Below are positions 55,279 to 64,000 of a stretch of DNA of 64,000 nucleotides, piece after piece. Under the pieces are notes generated by a model. That model was not told the origin of the DNA and searched no databases. It worked only from the letters and a program-made list of their open reading frames with translations. The stretch's first letter is position 1, and each line of letters begins with the position of its first letter. The position numbers and the translations under genes were made by a program. Source of the stretch: Segetibacter sp. (lineage in GTDB: Bacteria > Bacteroidota > Bacteroidia > Chitinophagales > Chitinophagaceae); the NCBI RefSeq assembly GCF_025963695.1, contig NZ_JAOQAH010000066.1, positions 23,223 through 87,222 of the forward strand. The letters are read 5' to 3'.

Positions 55279-56157
55279 TTATTGATTTCTTCGTTCGTAG
55301 GCTGACAATGTATTTTTCATGAGGCCGGCAATAGTCATCAATCCAACACCTCCCGGCACGGGTGACACGGCAGAAGCTATTGTTGATACCGCTTTAAAGT
55401 CAACGTCTCCTTTTATCCTGTATCCTTTTGCGGCAGTAGCATCGTCAACTCGTGTTATACCTACATCAATTACAATAGCGCCTGCTTTTACCATATCAGC
55501 CTTTACAAATTCGGGTTTGCCAAGTGCGGCTATAATAATGTCGGCTTGTAATGTTATTTGCTTTAAATCGGGAGTATGGCTATGGCAAATAGTAACGGTA
55601 CAATTACCATAAGGTATATTGCTGCTAAGTAAAATACTCATGGGGCGACCAACTATGTTACTTCGTCCGATAACCACTGCATGCTTTCCTTTAGTTGTTA
55701 ATTGAAAGTGTTCGAGCATTAGCATAATGCCATATGGCGTAGCGGGAATAAATGTATCAAGACCTTGCACAAGCCGGCCAACACTTACGGGATGAAAGCC
55801 ATCGACATCTTTATCAGGATGTATACTATCGATAATATTTGCTTCACTTATATGTTTTGGCAACGGCAATTGAACCAGGATGCCATCAATCTTATTGTCT
55901 GTGTTTAGCTCCTCAATTTTTGCGAGTAATTCCTTTTCCGCTACAGTATCATCAAGCCTGATAAGTGTTGAAGTAAAGCCAATTTCACTACAAAATTTTA
56001 CTTTACTGGCTACATAAGTTTCACTTGCTCCGTTGTTCCCAATCAGGATCGCCGCAAGATGTGGTGGCCTTTTTCCTTTTTCCTTTAACTGTTTAGTCGA
56101 TTCAGTCAGACTTTCCTTAACTGACTGCGAAGCAATTTTTCCATCTAGTACTAACAT
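55279..56157 (-). CDS. folD: Bifunctional methylenetetrahydrofolate dehydrogenase/cyclohydrolase
   Basis: A 292-residue cytoplasmic enzyme converting 5,10-methylene-THF to 10-formyl-THF by way of methenyl-THF, with NADP. The catalytic Lys is in ETYVASKVKFCSEIGF. DGILVQLPLPKHI is the folate-binding signature, DKDVDGFHPVSVGRL follows, and the NADP site is HAVVIGRSNIVGRPM. The C-terminal PVPGGVGLMTIAGLM is intact. Length is normal. The ATG lies 4 nt after a perfect TACCTTTG box. Confidence 0.97.
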   Translation of the reverse strand: MLVLDGKIASQSVKESLTESTKQLKEKGKRPPHLAAILIGNNGASETYVASKVKFCSEIGFTSTLIRLDDTVAEKELLAKIEELNTDNKIDGILVQLPLPKHISEANIIDSIHPDKDVDGFHPVSVGRLVQGLDTFIPATPYGIMLMLEHFQLTTKGKHAVVIGRSNIVGRPMSILLSSNIPYGNCTVTICHSHTPDLKQITLQADIIIAALGKPEFVKADMVKAGAIVIDVGITRVDDATAAKGYRIKGDVDFKAVSTIASAVSPVPGGVGLMTIAGLMKNTLSAYERRNQ

Positions 56158-56161
56158 ACCT

Positions 56162-56169
56162 CAAAGGTA
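56162..56169 (-). promoter_or_regulatory. -7 promoter box of folD
   Basis: Minus strand TACCTTTG, then AGGT, then the ATG at 56157. It is a full TAnnTTTG match; AGGT itself could act as a short Shine-Dalgarno if the leader is longer than predicted. Confidence 0.5.
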
Positions 56170-56261
56170 TTAATGGAGAATTGATTTAGCTGACTTTGGC
56201 TGGGCCTCGAAATAAATAAAATTTACTTTAACGTGTTTTTCTTATTAATTTTCTTTTTATC

Positions 56262-57098
56262 ATGTTGTTAGCATTAAGATATGTTGTCACAACGCTCATA
56301 CTTTTACTATCTGCAGCTTTAAAGGCGCAAATTGTTAGAGCATCCTTATCTAACCGTTATGCCGCGCCTGGAGCTTACAGTAACAATTTCTCGGATATTT
56401 TTTCAGCTACAGCAAACCAGGCTTCCATTGCCAGTTTAAAAACAGGTGCCTTTGGTGTTTACGGAGAAAGAAGGTTTATGCTTAATGATCTTGCCAGTTA
56501 TACTGCTATAATAGCAGCGCCCACACCGACAGGAACTTTTGGATTACAAGTCGATTACTTCGGCTCATCATTTTTTAATGAAACAGAGTTGGGAATTATT
56601 TATGCGCGTAAGATTAGCAGTGCTATAGACATAGGTGCCAAATTTAATTATCACACAATTAAGGTTGCAGGTTATGGAAACGTATCGGTTTTTAATTTCG
56701 ATATAGGAGCCATTTTTCATTTAACTGAAAAATTGATTTCTGGCGTTCATGTATACAATCCTACCAGCAGCAAGCTTGGGAAGACCGCTACAGAAAAATT
56801 AGAGTCAATCTATTCGTGGGGGTTAGGGTACGAAGTGTCTAAACAGGTTTTTATTGGTACCGAAATTATAAAACATGAAGGCCAACCCGTAAGTTTAATT
56901 GCAGGTTTGAGATACGATTTGCACGCGAGAATCTTTATAAGAGCAGGAATATCTACAGGTATCAATAACAACTCTGTTGGTGTTGGGTTAAATGTTGGTT
57001 TTGGCCGCATCGATCTCAATACTGCTTATCATCCACAACTAGGGTTTACTCCGGGAATTTTACTATTGATAAATTTTAAGAAACCGGCAGAAGAGTGA
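56262..57098 (+). CDS. Outer-membrane beta-barrel protein, PorV/PorQ-like
   Basis: A 278-residue protein with a signal peptide (LRYVVTTLILLLSAALKAQ). The rest is rich in amphipathic strands with alternating aromatic residues (GTFGLQVDYFGSSFFNETEL, DIGAKFNYHTIKVAGYGNVS, AGLRYDLHARIFIRAGISTG). The start LSNRYAAPGAYSNNFSDIFS and SATANQASIASLKTGAFGVY resemble the small FadL/PorV-type barrels of Bacteroidota that assist type IX secretion. A precise family assignment cannot be made by eye. Its stop overlaps the GTG start of the next gene by 4 bp (GTGA), so the two are translated together and probably work together. Confidence 0.75.
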   Translation: MLLALRYVVTTLILLLSAALKAQIVRASLSNRYAAPGAYSNNFSDIFSATANQASIASLKTGAFGVYGERRFMLNDLASYTAIIAAPTPTGTFGLQVDYFGSSFFNETELGIIYARKISSAIDIGAKFNYHTIKVAGYGNVSVFNFDIGAIFHLTEKLISGVHVYNPTSSKLGKTATEKLESIYSWGLGYEVSKQVFIGTEIIKHEGQPVSLIAGLRYDLHARIFIRAGISTGINNNSVGVGLNVGFGRIDLNTAYHPQLGFTPGILLLINFKKPAEE

Positions 57099-59158
57099 AA
57101 AAAACCTCGTTATCCTTTATCGCATTGTTATTTTTCCTGCCGGCTTTTAGTTGGCAGGAGAAGCCAATACAACACGGAAATGAAGCAGAGCAGCAATTGG
57201 AAAATTTGGCCGAGCGACAGAACGGCGAGCCGGAAGATGATGCTTACTTGCAGGCAATGGATCAGCTTAGGAAGAATAAATTGAATCTTAATAATGCTGT
57301 TGAGAACGATTTAAAGCAACTTCAACTGATTTCTGAATTGCAAATCCAGAATTTGATAAAATATAAAAGACTGTTGGGAAGTTTAATTAGCATTTATGAG
57401 CTACAAGCAATACCAGGATGGGATTTGGCAACGATACAAAAAGTGTTACCTTATTTAATGGTTGGCAACAGTAACTCGTTGCCCGGGAATTTAAAACAAA
57501 GACTAACATTGGGGCAACATTCTCTACTGGTAAGGTTTCAACTAGTGCTTGAAAAAAGCAATGGTTTCATTCGGCCTGACAGTATAGCAAACAGGTATTC
57601 GGGAAGTCGACAAAAGGTTTTCTTTAGATATAAGTATAATTTTCGCAACCTGTTTCAGTTCGGAATAACGGGTGACAAAGATGCGGGTGAGCAGTTCTTC
57701 AGCGGGACTCAGAAACAAGGATTTGATTTTTATTCAGTTCATTTATTTGCACGAAAACTTGGCCCTGTTAAACTACTGGCTTTAGGAGATTTTACTGTTA
57801 ACCTTGGACAGGGTTTAATTCATTGGCAGAGTCTTGCTTTTAAAAAAAGTGTTGATATTACTTCGGTCAAAAGGCAGGCAGATATTTTACGTCCTTATAA
57901 CTCCAGCGGAGAATATAATTTTATGAGAGGTGCCGGTATTACCGTCGCTACAAAGAATTTCGATTTCACCACGTTTGCATCTGTTCGAAAGTTAGATGGA
58001 AGTTTGAATACTGACACATCTCAAACAAATGATGATTTTATTTCTGCAATTTTAAATTCAGGTTACCACAGAACGAAGGCTGAGTTGGCAAAAAAAAATG
58101 CGATGACTCAAAGCTCCTTTGGAGGTAATATTTCATACAATAAAAATCCTCTTCATATTGGCGTGAATGCCATTTCCGTTAGGTTTTCAAATCCTTTAGT
58201 TCGTAATGTAGCGACCTATAATCAGTATGCTATAACCGGAAAAGGCTGGTCTAATTACAGTATTGATTATGGTTATACTTATCGCAACTTTCACTTTTTT
58301 GGTGAGGCTGCAATAGATAAAAACAGCTCCAAAGCTTTAGTAGGAGGAGTGTTAGCGAGCCTGGATGAAAAGGTTGATGCATCGGTAGTCTATAGAAGTA
58401 TAGAAGAAAGCTACCAGGCACTTTATGGTAATGCGTTTACTGAAAATACTTTCCCAACTAACGAAAAAGGATTATTTACAGGTCTGTCAATTAGACCTTT
58501 TTCATTTTTAAAAATCAATGCTTACGCTGATGTTTTCAGTTTTCCCTGGTTAAAATATAGAGTTGATGCTCCAAGCCAGGGATCGGAATATTTGTTACAG
58601 GTTTCGTACAAACCAAACAAGCAGATTGAAGTATATACCAGGTTCAAAAATGAAAACAAAGCGGTTAATCTTACGGGCCTGGGTTTAGCAATGCGACAAG
58701 CGTATGCAAGGCCAAAAGATAGCTGGCGAACACACATTACTTATAACGTTAGCCGCCAGTTTACTTATCATCAAAGAGTAGAAATTTTGTGGTTCGACCG
58801 TCATGAGAAGAGCCGAAGCCAGCAGGGGTTTTTATTTTATGTTGATGGAAAATATAGGTTGACAAAAAAGGCTGTTACACTTAATGGGCGCATACAATAT
58901 TTTGAAACAGATGGTTTTGATAGCCGTCTTTATGCATATGAAAACGATGTTTTATATAGTTATTCAATTCCACAATTCATGGGAGAAGGCTTGCGCTATT
59001 ACTTGAATTTCAATTGGGACGTTAATAAGAAAACAACGGTTTGGTGCAGATGGGCTCAGACCATCTATGCAAATCAAAATTCTATAAGCAGTGGTTTGGA
59101 TAAAATTGAAGGAAATAAAAGAAGTGAAATAAAATTACAGGTGATGTATAATTTTTAG
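57095..59158 (+). CDS. Helix-hairpin-helix protein fused to an outer-membrane beta-barrel
   Basis: A 687-residue protein starting at GTG 57095, overlapping the previous stop. It has a signal peptide (KKTSLSFIALLFFLPAFSWQ). Residues about 70-125 form a ComEA-like pair of helix-hairpin-helix motifs: LNLNNAVENDLKQLQLISEL, then YELQAIPGWDLATIQKVLPY. From about residue 140 to the end the sequence is beta-rich with many strands (RQKVFFRYKYNFRNLFQFGI, PVKLLALGDFTVNLGQGLIH). It ends in EIKLQVMYNF, a terminal Phe typical of outer-membrane barrels. The layout puts HhH motifs, which usually bind DNA, in the periplasm ahead of a barrel. DNA or protein binding is not shown. Such proteins are known in Bacteroidota only as helix-hairpin-helix domain-containing proteins. 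Confidence 0.8.
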   Translation: MKKTSLSFIALLFFLPAFSWQEKPIQHGNEAEQQLENLAERQNGEPEDDAYLQAMDQLRKNKLNLNNAVENDLKQLQLISELQIQNLIKYKRLLGSLISIYELQAIPGWDLATIQKVLPYLMVGNSNSLPGNLKQRLTLGQHSLLVRFQLVLEKSNGFIRPDSIANRYSGSRQKVFFRYKYNFRNLFQFGITGDKDAGEQFFSGTQKQGFDFYSVHLFARKLGPVKLLALGDFTVNLGQGLIHWQSLAFKKSVDITSVKRQADILRPYNSSGEYNFMRGAGITVATKNFDFTTFASVRKLDGSLNTDTSQTNDDFISAILNSGYHRTKAELAKKNAMTQSSFGGNISYNKNPLHIGVNAISVRFSNPLVRNVATYNQYAITGKGWSNYSIDYGYTYRNFHFFGEAAIDKNSSKALVGGVLASLDEKVDASVVYRSIEESYQALYGNAFTENTFPTNEKGLFTGLSIRPFSFLKINAYADVFSFPWLKYRVDAPSQGSEYLLQVSYKPNKQIEVYTRFKNENKAVNLTGLGLAMRQAYARPKDSWRTHITYNVSRQFTYHQRVEILWFDRHEKSRSQQGFLFYVDGKYRLTKKAVTLNGRIQYFETDGFDSRLYAYENDVLYSYSIPQFMGEGLRYYLNFNWDVNKKTTVWCRWAQTIYANQNSISSGLDKIEGNKRSEIKLQVMYNF

Positions 59159-59303
59159 TGATTGAATATAACTATTCATCAATTCGTTTTCTCAACTAAG
59201 TTTAATGCTTTATGAAGCAACTACCGTATTCCTGATATTTTATTTAATGACGTTGACTAAAAACGCTTAGTTAAAATAGCAAACGACTAACTTCTGGAAT
59301 TGG

Positions 59304-59349
59304 AAAAAAGGTGCTTTTGTTTTTCTCTAAATCCTGGCACCTTTTTTTG
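59304..59349 (+). terminator. Terminator after the outer-membrane pair
   Basis: AAAAAAGGTGC (59304-59314) pairs perfectly with GCACCTTTTTT (59337-59347) over a 22-nt loop, with a T run at the end. Confidence 0.85.
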
Positions 59350-59530
59350 ATAAAATCAATCAAATTTGTGTTTAAAGTTGGAAATCTTCCAACTTTTTTC
59401 TATTGTTATTATTTCAGGTGAACTACTTCATGAAAAGTCGCACTTTATTTTAAGATTGTAAAGCAGCATTTCTTTTTTACCGCTTGTCATTCTATTTCAC
59501 CGTTCAAGCAAGTATTGCTTTGATTAATAT

Positions 59531-59562
59531 TTTGTTAACACTTCTTAATTTAAGTATTTTTA
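59531..59562 (+). promoter_or_regulatory. Promoter of the susC-susD operon
   Basis: TTTG (59531-59534), a 20-bp spacer and TATTTTTA (59555-59562) match TTTG/TAnnTTTG with one mismatch. The predicted leader is about 15-20 nt and A-rich (ATTAAAAATTAAAA), which fits initiation without Shine-Dalgarno. Confidence 0.6.
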
Positions 59563-59584
59563 CGGCATCTATTAAAAATTAAAA

Positions 59585-62500
59585 ATGCACATGAGAAAAA
59601 TTCTATTATTAGTTATGCTAATATGTACGTCCATATTAGCCTCATCCCAGACACGGGTGATTACTGGTACTGTTACGGATCCTTCCGGAGCCGTTGTTCC
59701 AGGTGCCTCAGTTAACGTTAGAGGAAGTAATACAGGAACTTCGGCCGACGCGCAGGGACAGTTCAGGATCAATGTAAAAACAGGCGATGTTTTAGTAGTC
59801 ACTGCAACTAATTTTGGTACACAAGAAGTAACAGTGGGAGCTGGAAATTCTATTAATGTCTCAGTATCCAGGCTTTCAGCCGTGATAGAAGAAGTAGTTG
59901 TCACCAGCGCGTTCAACATTAAAAGAACTAAGCGCAGTACTACAAATAACGCGCAGGTTGTTGGAGGAGAACAATTAAACACTATCAGGCAGACAAATAT
60001 TAATAATGCTTTAGCTGGTAAAGTGTCAGGTCTTCAGGTTAGAAGTCAATCTTCTGCTGCACTTGGAAGAAATACACAGGTAAGGTTACGTGGAGCCTCT
60101 GGTTTAGGTACCGGAGAAGATGTGATTTATGTAGTGGATGGTACAATATTACCAAATGCTGATGACGTAAATCTAGATGAGGTAGAAGACATCACAGTAT
60201 TGCAAGGTCCTGCAGCATCTGCTTTATTTGGTTCACAGGGAGCAAATGGAGCTATTGTAATAACAATGAAAAAAGGTACGAAAACCTCAGGATACGGTGT
60301 TGACGTGAACATAGGTGCACAATTTGAAAATGTTTACATTCTACCGAATTACCAAAACTCATATGCAGGTGGCGGCGTGTCAAATTTGATTAAATACAAC
60401 TGGAAAGCAGGTGATCCTAACGATTGGAAAGCTTTAGACGGAAAGTATTATCACGATTACTCTGACGACGCAAGTTGGGGCCCGCGTATGGTTGGACAGG
60501 AATATATTCCGTGGTACTCATGGTATGGTGGACATCCCTATTCTTATACCACATCTAAATTGGTTCCTCAAAAGAATAATGCAAAACAATACTTTAATAC
60601 AGGTGTAACTACGAATAATTCGATCAGTTTTTCTAAAAATACCGATGTGTCCAGCTTTAGAATGTCATATTCTAACGTAGGTATTAAAGGTCTTGTACCA
60701 ACAACAGGTTTACAAAGAAACATTTTGAATTTAAGAGGAAGCCTGAATGTTACCAGCAAATTGACCGCAAGTGTTAATGTAAACTATGTTAACCAGAAAG
60801 TTAACGGTGACATTGATGATGAATATTCTAATCAGACAACCGGCTCTTTTAACCAATGGTTCCACAGGGATTTAGATATGGGTATCATGAAAGAATTAAG
60901 GGATCTTCGTACTCCAGCTGGAATTTATGCAAGTTGGAACCACTCAAATCCAAATACTTATAATGCTGCCAGCCCAAGAAATTTTTACGCAGCCAACTAT
61001 TGGTATAACTTCTATACCTGGTATGATCTTACTAGTGTTAAAACAAATAGGGACCGTCTTTTTGGAGATGTTGCCCTTAATTATAAAATTACGAATGATC
61101 TGAGCGTAAGAGCGACTTACAGGAAACAACAAAATACTACATGGGACGAGGAGAAGTTTAGCTCAGAGTTAAATAATAGCGGATTACAGACACAGGGAAA
61201 TGAACCAAGGGCAAGAGGCTATTACTCTAGTTTTCAGAGCTATTCAAATAGAGAAAATTTAGAATTTCTTGCAACTTATTCTAAGGCCTTTAATGATTTT
61301 CAGGTAAATATAAATGCTGGTTCTGATTTCTTTAATTCAACAAGTAAATCTAACGGTGGAAATACTAACCAAGGTTTAAGTGTACCTAACTTTTTTTCAT
61401 TAAATAACTCAATTAATGCAGCTACTCTTAGCAACGTAAGGGTACAGGAAAAGTATAGAGCAGTGTTTGGAATGGCTGATGTAGGGTATAAAAACTTCCT
61501 TTTTGTAAACGCTACTTTGCGTAACGACTGGTATTCAACTTTACCTCCCGCAAATAACAACGTACTCTCTAAATCTTTTGGTGCTTCATTTGTCTTCAGC
61601 GATTTAATGAAGAACATTTCATGGTTAAGCTTTGGTAAGTTGAGAGCTTCGTGGGGGGAGGTTCCTAAAGCATTAGGAACAACAACCACTAGTTTTGGTG
61701 CTTACCGTTACCCAGGCTTTACTTATGGAGTGGGCCAGAACCAATATGGATCAGGAAACATTTTGATGTCTACTCCTGATCAACTGGTAGACTCAGCTAT
61801 TCATGGTGCTGTTACATCTCAAAAGGAAATTGGACTGGAAGCCAGATTTTTAAAGAGCAGGGTAGGTTTTGCTGTTACTTATTGGGATGGTACAGAAAGA
61901 GACATTCCACAATCTTTGACGATTACTCCAACTAGCGGATACTCTTCAATTCTTACCAACGCCGGAGAAATGTCAAAAAAGGGTATTGATCTTCAATTAA
62001 CTGGCAGGCCTTTTTCACTGCCTAATTTTTCCTGGGACATCAGTGCTACGTATTCTAAATTGATTGAGCAGAAAGTAGTATCGTTAGGTGCAGGTATTAC
62101 TAGAACTTTGAGTTTGCAGAACACTTATAGTGCAAGTACTCCTATTCTTGTTCATGCCGTTGGCCGCGAATGGGGCGAAATTTATGGTCCTGGTATCTTG
62201 CGTAAAGACGGAAAACCTGTTCTTACAGCTGCAGGTCTTTACCAAACCGATCCAAACGTATTTTTTGGAAATGTTTTACCTAAACATACCGGCGGTCTGC
62301 AAAATAGCTTTACTATCATGAGAGATTTTACAGTAAACGCTAATTTCGATTATCAGGTTGGCGGAAAATTCTTTTCTTTATCTGATATGTGGGGGTCGTA
62401 TTCAGGCCTTACAGCACGTACTGCCTCTGTAAATGACAAAGGCGAGTCTGTTCGTACGGCTGTACCTGACGGTGGCGGAGTGCGTGTAGAAGGTGTTGAT

Positions 62501-62827
62501 GCAACAGGCAAAGATGTTGTTCATTATGTTCCTGCTCAGACCTACTACCAGCAATCTTACAATACAAAAGTGTTTGATGAATATATCTATGATTTAACGT
62601 TTGTTAAAATGCGTGAATTATCAATAGGCTATAGCATTCCTGTGAAGAAGATTGGATTTGCGAGGTTTGCGAGGTCCGCTACTTTTTCATTGGTTGCAAG
62701 AAATCCAGTGTTGATTTATGCTACTACAAAAGATTTCGATCCTTCAGAAGTTAGTCGTATTAGTGGTGAAGCAGGTCAGCTTCCTGGTACCCGTGGTCTT
62801 GGCTTCAACCTAAAAGTAGGATTCTAA
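59585..62827 (+). CDS. SusC/RagA-family TonB-linked outer-membrane transporter
   Basis: A 1080-residue transporter importing oligomers (glycan or peptide) with its SusD partner. Signal peptide MRKILLLVMLICTSILASSQ follows an MH start; ATG 59591 is an alternative. The CarboxypepD-reg-like domain is VITGTVTDPSGAVVPGASVN. The plug starts after VIEEVVVTSAFNIKRTKRST, with NALAGKVSGLQVRSQSS, VRLRGASGLGTGEDVIYVVD and ALFGSQGANGAIVITMKKGT, all SusC/RagA hallmarks. The barrel ends GLGFNLKVGF. Substrate cannot be told; no glycoside hydrolase lies within the visible part of the locus. Confidence 0.95.
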   Translation: MHMRKILLLVMLICTSILASSQTRVITGTVTDPSGAVVPGASVNVRGSNTGTSADAQGQFRINVKTGDVLVVTATNFGTQEVTVGAGNSINVSVSRLSAVIEEVVVTSAFNIKRTKRSTTNNAQVVGGEQLNTIRQTNINNALAGKVSGLQVRSQSSAALGRNTQVRLRGASGLGTGEDVIYVVDGTILPNADDVNLDEVEDITVLQGPAASALFGSQGANGAIVITMKKGTKTSGYGVDVNIGAQFENVYILPNYQNSYAGGGVSNLIKYNWKAGDPNDWKALDGKYYHDYSDDASWGPRMVGQEYIPWYSWYGGHPYSYTTSKLVPQKNNAKQYFNTGVTTNNSISFSKNTDVSSFRMSYSNVGIKGLVPTTGLQRNILNLRGSLNVTSKLTASVNVNYVNQKVNGDIDDEYSNQTTGSFNQWFHRDLDMGIMKELRDLRTPAGIYASWNHSNPNTYNAASPRNFYAANYWYNFYTWYDLTSVKTNRDRLFGDVALNYKITNDLSVRATYRKQQNTTWDEEKFSSELNNSGLQTQGNEPRARGYYSSFQSYSNRENLEFLATYSKAFNDFQVNINAGSDFFNSTSKSNGGNTNQGLSVPNFFSLNNSINAATLSNVRVQEKYRAVFGMADVGYKNFLFVNATLRNDWYSTLPPANNNVLSKSFGASFVFSDLMKNISWLSFGKLRASWGEVPKALGTTTTSFGAYRYPGFTYGVGQNQYGSGNILMSTPDQLVDSAIHGAVTSQKEIGLEARFLKSRVGFAVTYWDGTERDIPQSLTITPTSGYSSILTNAGEMSKKGIDLQLTGRPFSLPNFSWDISATYSKLIEQKVVSLGAGITRTLSLQNTYSASTPILVHAVGREWGEIYGPGILRKDGKPVLTAAGLYQTDPNVFFGNVLPKHTGGLQNSFTIMRDFTVNANFDYQVGGKFFSLSDMWGSYSGLTARTASVNDKGESVRTAVPDGGGVRVEGVDATGKDVVHYVPAQTYYQQSYNTKVFDEYIYDLTFVKMRELSIGYSIPVKKIGFARFARSATFSLVARNPVLIYATTKDFDPSEVSRISGEAGQLPGTRGLGFNLKVGF

Positions 62828-62843
62828 AAAGTTAATTTAAAAA

Positions 62844-64000
62844 ATGTTGAAAATGAAAAGAACAAAATATATTTTATTCGCCTTAATATCACTGTCGGTT
62901 ATAGGTGGTTGTAGTAAGTTTAGCGACTTTGGGGATACAAACGTTAACCCCAATGCCACTGGTAGTCCAATTACCAGGGCCTTATTTACTAACGTTGAAG
63001 CCCAATTAGGCGCAACGGCCGCAATGACAAGGCCGGGATTATATGCGCAGTATTTTTCTGAGACTCAGTACACAGACGTTTCTATTTATAGCAATCCCAT
63101 TTTGAATTTTAGCGGTGAGTATTCGGGCGCTATGAATGATCTTAAAAACATTATAAATGTTAATGAGAGTGTTAATCAAAGTGCAGCCGCTCAAATTTTA
63201 TTACAGTATCTTTTTTGGACTATAACAGACCGTTGGGGAGATGTACCATATTCTGAGGCGTTGCAGGGCAAAATAGCCGCGAAGTATGACAAGCAGGAAG
63301 ATATATACAAAGGGATGATTAGTGCTTTGACCGCTGCTGTAGCTCAGTTCAATAACACTTCGCTTATTCAGGGAGATGTCATATATAATGGAGATGTTGC
63401 TAAATGGAAGAAACTGGCTAATTCATTAAGGATGATGATGGCAATACAATTATCCAAAAGATTTCCGGGCGCTTCTGATTATGCTGCTACTCAATTTAAA
63501 GCAGCTTTGAATGATCCCGCAGGATATATAGCAACTAATGCTGATAATTTCACACTCACTTACCCTGCTAACTTTCTTAATCCATGGTACAATACATATA
63601 ACGGCCGGAAAGATTTTGGAGAAAGCCCTGTTGTTATTAATTTATTAAATGGTTTTGGTGATGCCCGTCAGTCTGTATACGGCACTTCGAGTGTAGGCGT
63701 TCCGTTTGGGCTATTGCGTGCAAAGGCTGAGGCGTTTACGGGAGCAAACCCAACCTGGTCTTATATTCTGCAGCCTAGTTTTAGAGAAATAGGAGATCCA
63801 GTAGTGATACTTAGTGCAGCGCAGGTCACTTTGGCAAGAGCTGAGGCAGCAGATTATGGCTGGACCTCTGAAGCTTTGGCAACAGTTTACCAGACCGGTA
63901 TAAATCTTTCGTTCCAGGAATGGGGGCTGCCTGCACCTGACGCATCTTATTTTGCAAAGGCTGATGTTGCTTTAACCGGCGCTGCCGGTACCGGTGCTAA
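62844..64000 (+). CDS. SusD/RagB-family surface lipoprotein, C-terminus cut by window edge
   Basis: The first 385 codons are present and the frame is open at the window end. It starts MLKMKRTKYILFALISLSVI with lipobox VIGGC, so the Cys is lipidated. ATG 62853 is an equally good start. The body is all-helical with TPR-like pieces (QILLQYLFWTITDRWGDVPY, WKKLANSLRMMMAIQLSKRF and VTLARAEAADYGW), the SusD-like group seen with SusC transporters of about 1080 residues. WGDVPYSEAL is a family hallmark. It sits 16 bp after susC and captures the substrate over the transporter. Confidence 0.93.
   Translation, partial: MLKMKRTKYILFALISLSVIGGCSKFSDFGDTNVNPNATGSPITRALFTNVEAQLGATAAMTRPGLYAQYFSETQYTDVSIYSNPILNFSGEYSGAMNDLKNIINVNESVNQSAAAQILLQYLFWTITDRWGDVPYSEALQGKIAAKYDKQEDIYKGMISALTAAVAQFNNTSLIQGDVIYNGDVAKWKKLANSLRMMMAIQLSKRFPGASDYAATQFKAALNDPAGYIATNADNFTLTYPANFLNPWYNTYNGRKDFGESPVVINLLNGFGDARQSVYGTSSVGVPFGLLRAKAEAFTGANPTWSYILQPSFREIGDPVVILSAAQVTLARAEAADYGWTSEALATVYQTGINLSFQEWGLPAPDASYFAKADVALTGAAGTGA

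Overview
The window is a stretch of a Bacteroidota chromosome, most like Chitinophagales (Chitinophagaceae). The signs are a SusC/SusD pair, two giant PKD-repeat proteins ending in a gliding-motility/type IX secretion C-terminal domain, a three-gene type-B succinate dehydrogenase (sdhCAB), Tat/lipoprotein secreted enzymes of soil and plant-polymer degraders, and promoters of the Bacteroidota type (-7 box TAnnTTTG). The DNA is AT-rich by eye and shows almost no Shine-Dalgarno sequences. No phage, CRISPR array, rRNA operon or intact insertion sequence was seen.

Layout. 1-5.3 kb: a cut-off glucosidase, a VOC protein, a DoxX membrane protein with a small partner, a GlxA-type regulator and a DUF6807 secreted protein. 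5.5-13.5 kb: a 2-hydroxyacid dehydrogenase, a lipoprotein with a duplicated domain, lspA, a frameshifted Gfo/Idh/MocA oxidoreductase, an ABC exporter, and a DUF433 antitoxin-like gene whose DUF5615 toxin partner survives only as an internally deleted remnant. 13.6-22.4 kb: NIPSNAP protein, signal peptidase I, MBL hydrolase, erythromycin-esterase-like protein, polysaccharide deacetylase, tsaD and an FtsX/MacB-type permease. 22.8-28.6 kb: sdhCAB, a second VOC protein, a tRNA methyltransferase, hscB and tRNA-Leu(CAA). 28.6-33.6 kb: a gene-poor, decaying stretch holding a GH127 gene with an in-frame stop and an orphan Cys-His-Asp protein. 33.6-44.4 kb: two glycosyltransferase-like genes, glmM, a Wzx-like flippase with an M1 peptidase, a delta-60 repeat protein, tRNA-Met and an M32 carboxypeptidase. 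45-59 kb: two tandem 1.6-kresidue PKD proteins, folD and a coupled outer-membrane pair, one member carrying a ComEA-like helix-hairpin-helix domain. 59.5-64 kb: a SusC/SusD pair cut by the window end.

Three themes join the region. First, at least seven genes have the -7 promoter box only 3-4 nt before the start codon, which predicts leaderless mRNAs. Second, about a dozen copies of a short dispersed repeat (core GTGnGACrCAAC) sit between genes, one directly against a truncated gene remnant. Third, several accessory genes are visibly broken (Gfo/Idh/MocA, DUF5615 toxin, GH127, a VOC remnant), so this is accessory DNA under decay set among intact housekeeping genes.
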